A DNA stretch of 64,000 nucleotides from Lumbricus rubellus (GCA_945859605.1 OX243825.1:29408067-29472066), one strand, 5' to 3'. Counted from the first letter of the stretch, positions 46,723-59,535 are shown. Notes: generated from the letters alone by a model not told the origin. Translations and numbers: made by a program.

Positions 46723-46986
46723 TAAGCAAGAAGACATTTTAGTCATCATGATACTAAGCAAAAACGCAGTAACTCAAGTTACTGCGTTTTTGATTAGCAC
46801 GATGATACCTCATTTGAGATACCGTGAATCTAATTTCTGTTTTTAACCAAGTTCCCGGACATAATATGTTACAGTATACGGCTTCCTTGCTTCCAGCTAG
46901 GATAGAATATGCTGTAAAGATGCAAAAAGAAGTGGTAACTCAAAAACCGAAAAATTTAGTTACTGTCTTTTTGCCTAGCACGGTAG
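46723..46986. mobile_element. Short derivative of the CTGCCGTGCTAAGC MITE family
   Basis: The ends ACTAAGCAAGAAGACA and CTTTTTGCCTAGCACGGTAG match the termini of 51376-52980. The interior includes an AAAACGCAGTAACT / AGTTACTGCGTTTT inverted repeat (46761-46790) and the TCCGGACATAATATG-like segment of the larger copies, but no GCCATTTT repeats. Confidence 0.7.
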
Positions 46987-47076
46987 TAGGCTATACCACC
47001 GCGCCCCATAATTTTATGCAAGTGCCTGTATGAGCTTGAGTGTTGTAAGTCAGTGAAAGATGGGTTTGAGATAGAT

Positions 47077-47470
47077 AGTGAGTGAGTGAGTGAGTGAGTG
47101 AGTGAGTGAGTGAGTGAGTGAGTGAGTGAGTGAGTGATTGATTGAGTGAGTGAGTGAGTGATTGAGTGAGTGAGTGATTGATTGAGTGAGTGAGTGAGTG
47201 ATTGATTGAGTGTGTGAGTGAATGATTGATTGATTGATTGAGTGAGTGAGTGAGTGAGTGAGTGAGTGATTGAGTGAGTGAGTGAGTGATTGATTGAGTG
47301 AGTGAGTGATTGATTGAGTGAGTGAGTGAGTGAGTGAGTGATTGATTGAGTGAGTGAGTGAGTGATTGATTGAGTGAGTGAGTGAGTGATTGATTGATTG
47401 ATTGAGTGAGTGAGTGAGTGAGTGAGTGAGTGAGTGAGTGAGTGAGTGAGTGAGTGAGTGAGTGAGTGTG
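47077..47470. repeat. (TGAG)n/(TGAT)n microsatellite with block pattern
   Basis: Tracts of TGAG are punctuated by one to four TGAT units at irregular intervals over about 390 bp. The Leu/Thr/His/Ser frame on the minus strand is an artefact. Confidence 0.95.
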
Positions 47471-47629
47471 TAAACGAATCAACCAGTAAAGTCAGACAGT
47501 AATCGAGTCATCTAGTTCTAAAGTGGTTCATGTCCATTCTTTCGATTTTCACAATAACAGCAAAATAATTAATGTCGTATCTCGACATTCATGTAGCGCC
47601 TTTTCAGTGGCGATCTCTCTGCAGAAGCA

Positions 47630-47735
47630 CCCGGTGTAAAGGTTTCAAATTACCCCTCCTAAACATTACCCCGATAACTTGAAACCGGTTTCAGATTACC
47701 GGGGATAGGATTAAACCGGTTTTTACACCGGGGGA
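47630..47735. mobile_element. ACCGGT foldback family, core fragment
   Basis: CCGGTGTAAAGGTTTCAAAT, CCTCCTAAACATTACCCC and AACTTGAAACCGGTTTCAGA match the core of 13019-14270. Confidence 0.8.
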
Positions 47736-47819
47736 AAAAGAAATGCAAGGCGTAGATCTAGAGTAGAAGCACATAGACGAGGTGACGGTTATTTAAAGCA
47801 GAATGATGGACAAATTATT

Positions 47820-48120
47820 TTGACAATGAGCGAGAGGGAAATGGGTTGGTGAAAGGGCGGAGTGTGGGGCGAAAAACAACGGCTACCCGAGAGAAGTGGA
47901 ACAAGGCTGGTGCTGGGTAGGTCGGAGTCGGTCGCGCGCGGAATTGGGGCTCATGGTTGGGCCGGGGCAGGGCGGAGTGGGGGGGGGGGGGGCGAGGTGG
48001 GGCAGAGTAAGGGCGTGGTGGATCAATGGCTGGGATGGGATGGGTGGGATGAGTGGCGCAGGAGCAGTGGGGTCCGGGATCGTGGGTGAGGCGGGTGGGA
48101 AGGGGTGACAATGCGAGCTT
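47820..48120. repeat. G-rich low-complexity segment
   Basis: Strong G bias on the plus strand (GGGCGGAGTGGGGGGGGG and similar), with several runs of three or more G that could form quadruplexes. The Pro-rich minus-strand frame (47815-48198) is compositional and unlike a gene. Confidence 0.6.
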
Positions 48121-48704
48121 TGCCAAACATCTCTGGGTGAGGCTGGTTGGAGGGAAAAAAATCCGCACTAAAGACAATGACCCGGGTAGGCCATACAAGT
48201 AAATCTCTCGTAAATTTCAGCGCGAAATAGGTAGTCCTATAGAAGCACCGTAAAACGTCGGCATATTATTGAAAAAGCTTATTTAAAGTTATTCGTCAAC
48301 GTGAAGTCCAACAGCTCTCCAACGCTGACGAAAAGAAATGGCTGGCCTGCTTTACGTGCTTCCGCAGGCAGTGCACAGGATACATGGAAGAGACTCCTAC
48401 AAACACCCAAAATGATCGTGTTTAAGCACGTGTTAGCAAAACACGATTTGTTAATATTCTGGAGAAATGGCGCCATAATGATTACCGCACACCAGTAATT
48501 ACTACAAAATATGGTAGCTAGCGCTGTTCCGGGCATATAATTAAAACCTAAAATATAGCACCAGTTCGGCTTTTTCACGGCTAATATCTACAGTGAAATA
48601 TCTTTAATTTGACGCATAATGTATAAATACATTCCAAAAATTTGCGGAGTTATGTGTCTTCAAAGCTGGTTCATTTATGCTGGACCACCCGGTATAATCA
48701 GGAA

Positions 48705-48955
<251 letters not shown>

Positions 48956-48959
48956 GCGA

Positions 48960-49439
48960 CCACGAGATAAGTTGAGTGCCATTAAATTATTCAAGGTATA
49001 GTTCTGAGAGAGGCAAGTTTGTTTTCTCGGGAATGTGTTTATTGAGCATGTGGTTACTTAATTCTATTGATGCTCCGTTTCATGATAGACTGCCTATGAT
49101 TGATTTAAAAGTTTTTCGGAAGGATTTCACTTATATAGTTTTGTGTAAGCTTTCATACTTTGAGTAACAGTTCTTCCATGAATAAATTTTGCAACCAGCC
49201 CCGTCTCTCCTACTATTATATAATACGACACATGACTAAAATTTCTGTATCACGTTCGACCTACTTATTCACACGCTCTTAAACTCGTCTTTTTACTGAC
49301 TTCAAAAAAGGGCAAATACACAAACTCACTCACATAGCCTGATAACCTATTCACCGAATGGATGGAACTGTTTGATACAAACACAGTTTACGAATTATTA
49401 TTGAGCAATAACGTGTCGGATAATTATATATATATAATT
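48960..49439. other. Intergenic, no gene seen
   Basis: AT-rich, with no recognised exon or repeat end. A TATATATAATTATA stretch lies at 49427-49440. Confidence 0.4.
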
Positions 49440-49611
49440 ATATTGAATGCTTCGTTTATTGTTTCAATTTTAAACACCGGAATTCAATATAATGATATGT
49501 AACTTCCATATTGAATTTCTTTTTAATGATTTTAGAGTTTGTCTGAAAATCAAATTTGAAATATGTTGAACACGTTTTTCTGGCGAATGCTTCGTCCATT
49601 GTTCTTCCGTC
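49440..49611 (-). other. 3' UTR exon of peptide copy 3
   Basis: On the minus strand, TGTTGCAG precedes base 49611. The first 60 bases (ACAATGGACGAAGCATTCGC, GAAAAACGTGTT) match the copy 1 exon at 25793, including ATTTTCAGACAAACTCT. A reverse AATAAA is at 49455-49460. It supports a minus-strand gene ending here. Confidence 0.65.
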
Positions 49612-49639
49612 CTGCAACATAACAACAGAAACATTTTCG

Positions 49640-50340
49640 TATGATTATGGAAGTCGAATCATAGTTACAAAATATAAATTAAAAAATACGAAATATGAAA
49701 GTAAAAATGAGTCGATGCGTAAATCTCAAACAATCGAAGAGTAGATAATATAATAAAAAAAACTGGAACGAGGACATTTTCATACAATGAATAGGCCTAC
49801 ATTTAGATAGATCTAATTTTTTATGCTCATCTCTAAGTAGGACGCTTATACAACAATATCGGGAGTGCATAAACATTATTCTCAACACCATGATGCTTCA
49901 TATAAACATCTATGTCTGTAATTTAGGATGTACATGCATGTGATTTTGTCCAGAATGGACGCTCACAGTTTTGCATCTACTGACATGAAACATTGCACAT
50001 AAATAGACGTTCACCAGAGTCATCTAAGCACGCTATTTTCATCTATCTATAAATGCCGAAGAGGCAAAAAATTATAATTATATACTAACTAAGAGGAGCG
50101 GCGCCCCATGAAGACATGAGTTTAACAAGCAGAATTGCAGAAGAACTTCAAAGCAGAGCATAAAATAACCATTATAAACTCCAAAATAATGGGCGGCGAA
50201 ACCTCCATCACAGGGGCAAGTGGACCTGGGTTTGGGAACGAAAACTTTAAATTTCCCGAGCAACGACGGGTACCCCCGCTAGGACATGATAATATTATTA
50301 TAACCATACATGTATGCTACATCTATTTATTTAGTTTTAG
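49640..50340. mobile_element. Intergenic with retroelement-end fragment (~50090-50290)
   Basis: The minus strand carries GGGGTACCCGTCGTTGCTCG and downstream GTCCACTTGCCCCTGTGATG. This resembles GC-rich retroelement termini (compare 4002-5008). The frames at 50078-50307 are unsupported. The region 49740-50040 shows nothing further. Confidence 0.35.
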
Positions 50341-50344
50341 TTGA

Positions 50345-50515
50345 TAGGACCGTCTACCTAGAATGGTCTTCCACGGACACTCCGATCCCTTTCTAAAAAT
50401 CCGTCTCAGGCTTTACTCTCTCGTCTTAAGGCAGCTTTATTTAGCCACGCTGAGGTTGGGAGCGCCTCTGAGTAGCCTCCTTGAAGAGGCGCTATATAAA
50501 TGAATTTAGTGAATG
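50345..50515 (+). mobile_element. LINE 3' end fragment
   Basis: AATGGTCTTCCACGG (NGLP motif) near 50362, then GGGAGCGCCTCTGAGTAG and a GAGGCGCTATATAAAT tail with a TGAATTTA simple end. It matches the tail of 37985-38390 and of the SINEs. Confidence 0.75.
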
Positions 50516-50570
50516 AAAAAATGAATTTATAAATGCGAAAATACATGCAAAAATGCATGAAGAGAATCAT

Positions 50571-50642
50571 GTCCTCCAGGCGTAGGCCTACTTGTATGCA
50601 AGCTGCGTCCTCCAGGCGTAGGCCTACTTGTATGCAAGCTGC
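50571..50642. repeat. Perfect 36-bp tandem duplication containing TAGGCCTA
   Basis: Units 50571-50606 and 50607-50642 are identical. Each contains GCGTAGGCCTACTTG. Confidence 0.95.
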
Positions 50643-51004
50643 GTAGTGGTATTTACCATGTTATCATTTTATCAAAGGTTAGGGCTTAAAACCATTTAAA
50701 ATTTAGACACATCATGAGAAAAAAGAATATGCGAATTTGAAGAAATGTGGGTGCCTTTGGAACCACTAGATACACATGTATACAAATTCAAACGCACACG
50801 AATACAATCATGCATAAATGTATATAAAAGCAATGCTTAAATTATTTGCAAACAAAAGTATGTCGACATGATCATAATTACCGGTATAATTGACATGCAT
50901 TGTTTATTTCCCGCAAGCATGGAAACCTTTTTCACCTGGATGAAAGCGAGAGATGCATACATTGCATAGTGATAAACGATGAATAATACCACAATTAGAA
51001 ATAG

Positions 51005-51082
51005 TCATCCTGCTCCGCCTCCTCCTCCTCTTCCTCGTCGTCGTCGTCATCATCGTCGTCGTCGTCATCGTCGTCCTCATCG

Positions 51083-51120
<38 letters not shown>

Positions 51121-51163
51121 GTCGTCGTCGTCGTCGTCGTCATTGTCAAATTCGTCATCGTCG

Positions 51164-51249
<86 letters not shown>

Positions 51250-51360
51250 GTCGTCGTCGTCGTCGTCGTCGTCATTGTCAAATTCGTCATCGTCATCATC
51301 ATCGTCATCGACATCATCATCATCACCATCACCGTCGTCGTCGTCGTCATTGTCATGATC
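51005..51360. repeat. (TCA/TCG)n microsatellite with higher-order duplication
   Basis: TCATCG triplets; the segment CGTCATTGTCAAATTCGTCA occurs twice about 130 bp apart (51138 and 51270), each preceded by a TCG run and a TCA run, so a larger unit was duplicated. Frames over it are artefacts. Confidence 0.95.
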
Positions 51361-51375
51361 ACCATTATCATTATT

Positions 51376-52980
51376 CTGCCGTGCAAAAAGACAGTAACTC
51401 AATTTTTTCCGTTTTTGAGTTAGCACTTGTTTTCACATCCTAGCATATCTAGAAGCAAGGAAACGGTTTCTGTCCGGGAACATGTAAAAAACTGAAACGA
51501 AATTCACAGTATCTCAAGTGAGGTATCATCGTGCCAAGTAAAAACGCAGTAGCCTAACTTGAGTTACTGTCTTCTTGCTTAGTATTCCATGCATATTAAT
51601 CGCCGACCGATTACAGATATTTCAATATGTCGCCTTCCAGATCTCCTAGAATCGTCATATTGGTGTCAAAAACATACACATTCAAAGTCACGGAGTCCAA
51701 TAGGGTCATCTAAAAGTTTTCCCATGGGTCTGAATGGCGGCCATTTTTCAAAATGGCGTTCAAAATATGGATTTTCAGTTTCTCAGCTTCCAATCCACTT
51801 AGAATCGTAATCTTGGTGTTAAAACATACACATTCAGGGCCACGGATTCTAGTGAATCTATCAAAATTTTTCCCAGCGGCCTCAATGACGGCCATTTTCC
51901 GAAATGGCCGATCCCAAAAGGTGGATTTGTCAATATCTCTGCTTTCAGTTCACTTGGAATCGTCATCTTGGTGTCAAAACATACACATTTAGGAGTGCGA
52001 ATTCCAATAAGACTATAAAAAGTTCCCCATTGTCACAATGGCAGCCATTTTCCAAAATGGCGACCAAAATTTGAATGTTTCAATATATTTGACTCCATTT
52101 CGCTTAGAATCGCCATATTGGTATCTAAACATACAAAATTATGAGCAAGTATTCCAATAGTGCCATCAAAATCTCCTCCACGGCCTCAATGGCAGCCATT
52201 TTCCAAAATGGCGGACCAAAAAGTAAAAAATGAAAATATCCTGTTTTTGTCGGCCATTTTGTAAAATGGCTGCCATTGAATCATTGGCGAAAATCTGTCA
52301 TACCTCTATTGAAACCCTGCCCTAAACGTGTATTTTCAGACACAAAGACGATAATTCTAAGTAGCCTAAATTAAATGCTTAAAAATGTAAAAATCAATTT
52401 TGGTCAGCCATTTTGAAAATGGCTGCCATTGAGGTCTTAGTGGGAAATTTTGATGGCATTACTGGAATCCTTACCTACAAACATGTATGTTTCGACACCA
52501 AGATGACACTTCTAAGTGAAATAGAAGCTAAGATATTTAAAAATCTGTAAATCGGTCGGCCATTTTGGAAAATGGCTGCCATTGGGGCCAGTGGGCAAAT
52601 CTGCAATGGCCGTATAGCCAAATATTTTTCTGAAACATGTACGTTGTATATACCAAATTTTTTTTGTATCACAAAGAGAACAATTATTTTTCACCAGCCC
52701 GCTCTACCATTTGACGAGTTACTGCTTTCTTGCTTAGCATCAAACCGATGTTCAATTCTTCGATACTAAGCAAAAAAGCAGTATCTCATTTTTATACAAT
52801 TTTACACAAATTTCACACAGAAATGAGTTTAGTTCCAAAATTCAGTAGTTTATATATAACTGCTTGCAAAAATTCAGAAAGATTCTAGCTTTATTTCTGG
52901 TTGAATTAAACCGATTTCTTCTTTATCGTTTTACGCAAAATCGTATTTTTTGGAGTTACTGTTTTTGCTTAGCACGGCAG
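51376..52980. mobile_element. GCCATTTT-rich MITE A, TSD TATT
   Basis: The ends are CTGCCGTGC-AAAAAGACAGTAACTCAA and the inverse GAGTTACTGT...GCTTAGCACGGCAG, with TATT at 51372-51375 and 52981-52984. The interior has about 150-bp repeats carrying ATGGCNGCCATTTT-NN-AAAATGGC palindromes and TTGGTGTCAAAACATACACA. Non-coding. A 4-bp target duplication fits Chapaev- or Sola-like classes; the assignment is inferred. Confidence 0.82.
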
Positions 52981-53023
52981 TATTGTCATCACATTATTGT
53001 CTTTTTCATTCTCATCTTCATAA

Positions 53024-54005
53024 CCCTCAGGCTACCAAGATAGTGGTACCAGATAGATAGATAGATAGTACCACCCCTTGATTTTGGGTTTGGTTTGAGA
53101 TATCATAACTTGTATTACATCAATCGATTCAGCATTCATTTCTGCACAAAATGATATATTTAGGTTTAAAATATATGAATGCATCTTGAAATTATGAATT
53201 TTTCCATGAGCACCAATAGATTCCACAAAACGTGTACTCACGCATACGTAAAATGTTGAATTCTATGTGTGTAGAACATAATTTATGTATACAAGAATAG
53301 TTTATATACATGTATAATAAAGTAAAATTTTCAACTATATAAACTAGTTACATGTTTAAGTTCTTTTTAAGAACAATCAAAAGGAAGAAACACCAATATC
53401 TATCGACAACCGACATGAAACAACGAAATTATGCTTTTGTCGGTGTGCGTCGTAAAAAATCAACATTTTCACACAATTCATTTTAATTGACTTTGAGCAC
53501 TTCCGGTCATCAAAAGACAAATCAATTGGTATAAAAAATAGCCGTAAATGCCCTCTATAGAATTACATAATTTATTTCTCTTAAAAAGAAATCATGAATA
53601 TGTTATAATAGAAAAACATGTAAATTTTACGAAAACAAAACACCATTTTTATATATTTTAATTTTTTTGAGCACATCGGGTTGTCAAAAGACAACTCAAT
53701 GACAATAAAAATGTAGCCCTTCATTCCCTCTATAGAATGGTATAATTTGTTGCTCTTAATATTAGGCGACTAAAAAGATATAGACAAAAATCTAGGGGGT
53801 GGTATCCACCCCGTTGGTACCTCGGGTATAATGGGTATAACTTTTGAACGGTGTGAGGTATCATTTCACATTTTATCTCAAAATGTGTGCCAATGAACCC
53901 CCTACATCTGCCTAAAAGGTCAAATTTTTTATTCCATACGGAACAAATTTGAAAACGACAAAACCTAGGGGTGTGGATACCACCCCCTCCTTGGTAGCCC
54001 GAGGG
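53024..54005. mobile_element. TTAA-type family I MITE at an ATAA site
   Basis: Ends CCCTCAGGCTACCAAG and GGTAGCCCGAGGG match family I, but the flanks read ATAA on both sides (53020-53023 and 54006-54009) instead of TTAA. About 980 bp, oriented opposite to 23284-24269; the central GAT-AGATAGATAG replaces part of the G/C block. Confidence 0.85.
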
Positions 54006-54009
54006 ATAA

Positions 54010-54538
54010 TCTTTCTTGCAGACTCTGTCATAAAAAAACATGTTTGTGGCAGATGTAATCACTCACAACGTTTATAGCATATTATGTTATTATTTGTGCA
54101 AGCCTGTAGACAATTGTGGTAATCTTCTTTACATGCAGCCCGTTTTGTAAGATGTGTGGACACATCACACACTACAATGAAACAGAAAGTAGATTATAAT
54201 ATAAAACAGTTGAACTTGAAATCGTCATTCAGTAGGCCTACATTGCGTTGGTGGAACTGTCGGTGTGTCGGTTCTGAAAGCGCACACTTCTATTAGAAGC
54301 GTTGAGCCTTTCTGATTGAGGATATGCTCGCGGTCCCAACACAGCAGGCTGTACAGTACTGGTAAATTTTGAGGTGAGTAGGCTACACTCTGACCGGGAG
54401 AAAAGTCGACTTGTTTCGTGGAAAAAATTTATGACGACTTTTTGTCATCAGGTCGAAATTCTCGTGAATACTTTGCTTGTAACCCCGTATACCCTGGTTT
54501 CTGGAGGTGAGTATAATACGCCGTATACCCGCGTAGGC
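54010..54538. other. Gene-free stretch between MITEs
   Basis: Within the presumed minus-strand peptide gene copy 3. I searched it for the VRGVS/TPEC and CLPPGCP exons and found neither. Confidence 0.4.
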
Positions 54539-54542
54539 TATA

Positions 54543-57126
54543 CTGCCGTGCTAAGCAAAAAAGACAGTAACTCAATTTTTTTTCCTTTTTGAGTTAGCAC
54601 TTGTTTTCACATCCTGACAACATGTTCTATCATATCTGGAAGCAAGGAAACGGTATATGTCCGGAAACATGGAAAAAAACGGAAGCGAAATTCACAGTAT
54701 CTCAAATCAGGGGTCGTCGACTTGTCGTGCTAAGAAAAAACGCAGTAACTTGTGTTACTGTCTTCTTGCTTAGTAGCCTATTCCATGTATATAAATGGCC
54801 GACCGATTTACAGATATTTCAATATATTGGCTTTAAAATCACCGGGAATCGTCATCTTGGTATCAAAACATACACATTCAAAGTCAAGGAGTCCAATAGG
54901 GTCATCTAAAAGCTTTCCCATGGGTCTTAATGGCGGCCATTTTCCAAAATGGCGTTCAAATATGGATTTTTCAATTTTTCAGCTTCCAATTCACATAGAA
55001 TCGTCATCTTGGTATCAAAACATACACATTTAGGGTCACGGATTCCAGTGAAGCCATCCAAATTTTTCCAGTGGCCTCAATGGCGGCCAAAAATGGCCGA
55101 TCTAAAAAGAGGGATTTGTCAATATCTCTGCTTTCAGTTCACTTGGAATCGTCATCTTGGTGTCAAAACATACACATTTAAGAGTGCGAATTCCAATAAG
55201 ACTATAAAAAAGTTCCCCATTGTCTCAATGGCAGCCATTTTCCAAAATGGCGACCAAAATTTTTAATGTTTCAATATCTTTGACTCCAATTCACTTAGAA
55301 TCGTCATATTGGTATCTAAACATACATAATTATGGGCAAGTTTTCCAATAGTGTCAACAAAATCGCCCCCACGGCCTCAATGGCAGCCATTTTCGAAAAT
55401 GGCAGACAAAAAAAAAGAAAATATCTGTTTTTGTCGGCCATTTTGTAAAATGGCCGCCATTGATGCAATGACGAAAATATGTCATACACTTATTGAAACC
55501 CTGCCCTATACATGTATTTTCAGACACCAAGACGATAATTCTAAGTGAATTAACCCTCGGGCTACCAGGGGGGTGGTATCCATCCCCCTTAGGTTTTTCC
55601 CAAATCAAACTTGTTTCGTTTGGAATATAATTTTGACGTTTTAAGTATCTGTAGAGGATTCATTTGCACACATTTTGAGCTAAAATGTGTGATGATATAC
55701 CATACCATTCAAAAGTTATACCCAATATACCCGAGGTATCCAGCACCCCATTTGGTGTATCTTATCCGCCCTTTGGCATGAAGAGACACAAATTACACCA
55801 TTCTGTAGAGGGAATGTGGGGCTACATTTTCGTGCTCAGTAAGTTGTCTTTGGACAACCGGAAGTGCTCAAAATAAATTAAAATATAAATAAAGGTGTTT
55901 TATTTTTATAAAATTTTCATGTTTTTCCTATTAATATTATTCATAATTTCTTTTTTAAGATAAATAAATTATGTCATTCTACAGAGGGCATTTAGGGCTA
56001 TTTTTTATACCAACTAATTTGACATTTGATGACCGGAAGTGCTGAAAATAAATATAAATGTGTGAAAATGTATTTTTTTTACAACGCAAACCGATAAGTC
56101 TGCGTAAACGTTTTTCAGCAGCTAATACATGTTTTTTTCTTCTTGTTATTGTAACTAAAACTAACTTATTACTAGATTTTATAGTAGAATATTGGACTTT
56201 ATTATATGTAAACTATTTTAAATCAATAAATTATGTTAAAAACACACAGAATCCAAGATTTTGCTTATGCGAAAGAATACATTTTGTGGAATCGACGGGT
56301 GCCTACGGCAAAAAATTCACAACTTAGGGGTGCTTTCATATATTCTAAACCTAAATATATCATTGTGTGCAGACATGAATGCTGAATCCATTGATGTATT
56401 ACAAGTTATGATATCTCAAACCAAACCCAAAATCCAAGGGGTGGTAACCACCCCCCCTTGGTAGTCAGTGTTACAAAAAAGCTTGATAGCCTGAGGGTTA
56501 GGCTAAAACCTGAGAAATTCAAAAATCAATTTTCATCCGCCATTTTGAAAATGGCTGCCATTGGGGCCCTGGTGAAAATTTTGATGGCACTATTGGAATC
56601 CTTGCCTACAAATATGTATGTTTTGACACCAAGATGACCTTTCTAAGTGAATTAGAAGCCTAGATATTTAAAATCTGTAAATCGGTCGGTCATTTTGGAA
56701 AATGGCTGCCATTTGGGCCAGTGGGCAAATCTGCAGCCAAATATTTTTCTGTGGACATGTTCATTGTATATTCCAAATTTCATGTTTGTATCACAAACAG
56801 AACAATGATTTTTAACCAGCCCGCTCTACCATATGATGAGTTACTGCTTTCTCACTTAGCATCAACCAAAATAATGTTCAATTCTTCGACACTAAGCAAG
56901 AAAACAGTATCTCATTTTTATACAAGTTTTACACAAATTTCACCAAAAAACCCAGATTATTTCCAAAATTCAGTAGTTTATAGGCTATAGGCCCTATAGC
57001 TGCTTGCAAAAATTCAGAAAGATTCTAGCTTTATTTCTGGTTGAATTAAGCCGATTTCTTCTTTGTCGTTTTACGCAAAATCGTCTTTTTTGAGTTAGCC
57101 TACTGTCTTTTTGCTTAGCACGGCAG
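54543..57126. mobile_element. GCCATTTT-rich MITE B, TSD TATA, with nested TTAA-type element
   Basis: Ends CTGCCGTGCTAAGCAAAA and TTTTTGCTTAGCACGGCAG, flanked by TATA (54539-54542 and 57127-57130). It is collinear with MITE A and is interrupted at 55554-56497 by a family I element at a TTAA. Confidence 0.87.
55554..56497. mobile_element. TTAA-type family I MITE nested in MITE B
   Basis: Left TTAA 55550-55553, right flank TTAG (56498-56501). Ends CCCTCGGGCTACCAGG and CTTGATAGCCTGAGGG. Same orientation as 23284-24269. MITE A supplies the uninterrupted version of the host site (52345-52380). Confidence 0.87.
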
Positions 57127-57245
57127 TATAACACCCTTGATTTTAGCCCTGCTACATAGTTACAACTTGTCAAGTTCTTTGAATGAAAATCGTCGACAAG
57201 AAATGGCGGCTCATAATTATATTGCAGTGTTGCTCACTGTCTTAC

Positions 57246-57294
57246 CATTGACAACCAGAAGAAGGCAGAAGACGAGCAACAGGGTCGTCTTCAT
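57246..57294 (-). pseudogene. Signal-peptide exon of peptide copy 3 (middle exons not found)
   Basis: TTTCAG/ATG followed by 49 nt encoding MKTTLLLVFCLLLVVN and ending AATG/GTAAG: the same length and phase-1 donor as the signal exons at 22666 and 38629. The matching promoter and first exon lie upstream on the minus strand at 62357-62480 and a matching 3' UTR exon at 49440-49611. The 7.6 kb between signal and 3' exon is almost entirely MITEs and simple repeats, and I found no exon with the TPEC or CLPPGCP blocks. Either those exons are lost, making this a relic, or they are too diverged to see by eye. The signal exon itself is undamaged. Confidence 0.65.
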
Positions 57295-57299
57295 CTGAA

Positions 57300-59530
57300 A
57301 TATTAAAACAGTGCAAGAACATCGGTTATATAATTATTGCTAGCATTGCGCAGTACGCTCGTAATCGCAATCGAAATCTCCAAATTTCTAAAGCGCTACT
57401 CGAAAACCAAGCGCGAGGCACCAGCTTCTTCACGAGCGCTGCGTTGAGTCAAGGGGTTGTCCGTAAGAGAAGTCTAAGATGGTCTGGGTCGAATTACCAT
57501 AGGATCAGGTACTTTGAATGGAATTGGATCAGATGAGACAAGGTAAAAGTTATTGAAAAGTAGAGTATTCAGTTTCGAATGAAAGACGAGGAGTGATGTA
57601 ACTTCATCAAATCATTTCAGTTTAGTTTTGCTTCTGGTAATCATTTTAGTTTTAATTTAGTTTTTATTCGTAAAACCATTTTAGTTTTCGTTTTCGTTTT
57701 CGTGAACTAATGACTAATCTTTTTCGTTTCGTTTTCGTTCACGAAATTAACCATTTGAAGGTGAAGTGAAGCATTGGAACGTTTGTGGTGAGGTGGGGTA
57801 TGACATGCCCCAATAGGCTTACATGTTTTTTTGTTGTAAGAATGATATCAAAACGACAATATTTATTCGATATCAATAGAAAACATTAGCCTAATTGCGA
57901 ATTAAACTATTCTTTTATGACCAATTAGCAGATAAACTGGCGATTATCACCAACAAATAACTTTTCAAACCTTTTTGAAATGGCCAGCAAGAGAACTAAT
58001 CACCGTCCAATATCTACTTACCACCAACGTTATCAAAAACACGAATAGCCAATACCGGGTATTTAAATTTACGACATAGAATGTTGTAGTCGTCATTATC
58101 TTTAGCCTTCTCTATGCAAGGTATGTTCGTTCAAAATACCTTAAATTGCTGTAGTGTCCGTATTTCATAGTCACTAAGGTAGACAAAAATAATCCAAGCT
58201 GGTAGGCCTACGCTAAAAGCGCAAAGAAGAATAATTCTTGGATGTGTCATACCCCACATTTCCTCCAAAGAGTTAACAGGTGAGTGACGTTCAGCAGGTT
58301 TGGAAATCAAGTGTGAGTGTTGTGAATAAGGGGGAGAGCAAAGTGACTGGAAAGAATGATTTGCAAATCAACTGTGAGTGTTGTGAATTATAAGGGGGAG
58401 AGCAAAGTGACTGGAAAGAATGAGGTTAAGTAAACAGAAATCAGAAACTAAGCCATTAAATTAGCCTATAAGCTTACAGTTCAGATGGAAAGAATCAACC
58501 TCTCCCACTTGTTTTTTTAGTGGGGGGGGGGGGGTAGAGCGATAGCAATGTTAAACTGGAGCCATTCAAGCGTGCAATTGACTGACCCCTCGCTCAAAAG
58601 GGATTAATCCGAACCTGGAGGTAAAGATTCAAGTAAGCTTTGTAATTAAAGTGTGGTGCGTGAGGGACCAATAAGGCAGATAAGATAGACCTTTCAAAGG
58701 CTGAGGTTAATTAAAGAGGAACCAGCAAGCCGAGGCATAAAATGAATTGACGGTCGAAGGAGCAACCTTCCAACAATCGCTTCTTTGTGGCCTAGAAAGA
58801 CAAGATGGAGTAGGGTGACAGTAATTTATGGCCTATTCATGCGCATTGTTCAACTACTTTGCGCTCGAAAATTCCAACAAAGTACTTGTATTTTCTATAG
58901 TTTTCGTGCAGGATTTCTATATCGTTCTCGTTTTTATTTCGTCCCACAATGATTCTTTTTCGTTTTTATTCAGTTTCAGTTCACAATTTCTTTCTAGTTT
59001 TCGTTTTCGTTCTCGTGAACGATTGCCTATTACTTTTCGTTCTAGTTTCGTTCTCGTTTACGAAAATAACACTGCTTTTAACAGTGAATGTGGTACTGGA
59101 GATACGGCAAAATAAATTGGAGATACGACAAAACAAGTAGTTTTCGTTGAATATCTTTAAAACGACTCGTCGAGTCGTCGTATCTCATAACGGTTAACAG
59201 TGAAGAAAGATAAAAAAAAAATTGATACAAATCAAGTCTAAACTCGATTTTGAAAAAAGGACATACGCGAAGATGACTCTGAGGCGACGATAATTATGTG
59301 TACATGAAACATTTTATGAGTCACACGAGTTTCCATTGCATAAATTATATAACATTATTGCAAATTCTGAACTGGATTACTTTCGATGATATTGGTTTAA
59401 TAATTATGGAATCGGTTGCTGGAAAGGAAATAATCTGCTTGCTCACTGAGTCATTTTTATAAAATATCATCTTTAACCTCCTCAAATCCAGCCTTTTCTC
59501 TCTGCATGGGTCGCTGATACTGGGATCAAT
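57300..59530. mobile_element. First-intron region of copy 3; TTTTCGTT-rich possible hAT end
   Basis: TTTTCGTTTTCGTTCACGAAA strings occur near 57680-57750 and 58985-59070. The second ends GTTTACGAAAATAACACTG at 59073, like the right end of a hAT (inverse of CAGTGTTATTTTCG). No matching left end or 8-bp duplication was found. A 60-bp tandem duplication (GTGAGTGTTGTGAAT and GGGGGAGAGCAAAGTGACTG) lies at about 58310-58425. No coding exon is supported. Confidence 0.4.
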
Positions 59531-59535
59531 TATAT

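Noticed and set aside
47815..48198. Pro-rich 127-codon minus-strand frame
   Set aside because: It lies over a G-run-rich low-complexity tract; composition alone explains it.
50925..50950. CACCTGGATG match to the peptide C-terminal exon
   Set aside because: Only a 10-base match, in the opposite orientation to copy 3, and lacking the downstream CCCGTCATATTC; probably chance.
51143..51443. Poly-Ser, poly-His and poly-Asp reading frames
   Set aside because: Triplet microsatellite artefacts, as are similar frames at 21191-21626, 24759-25116, 39017-39318, 41368-41886, 48604-49001 and 62662-62900.
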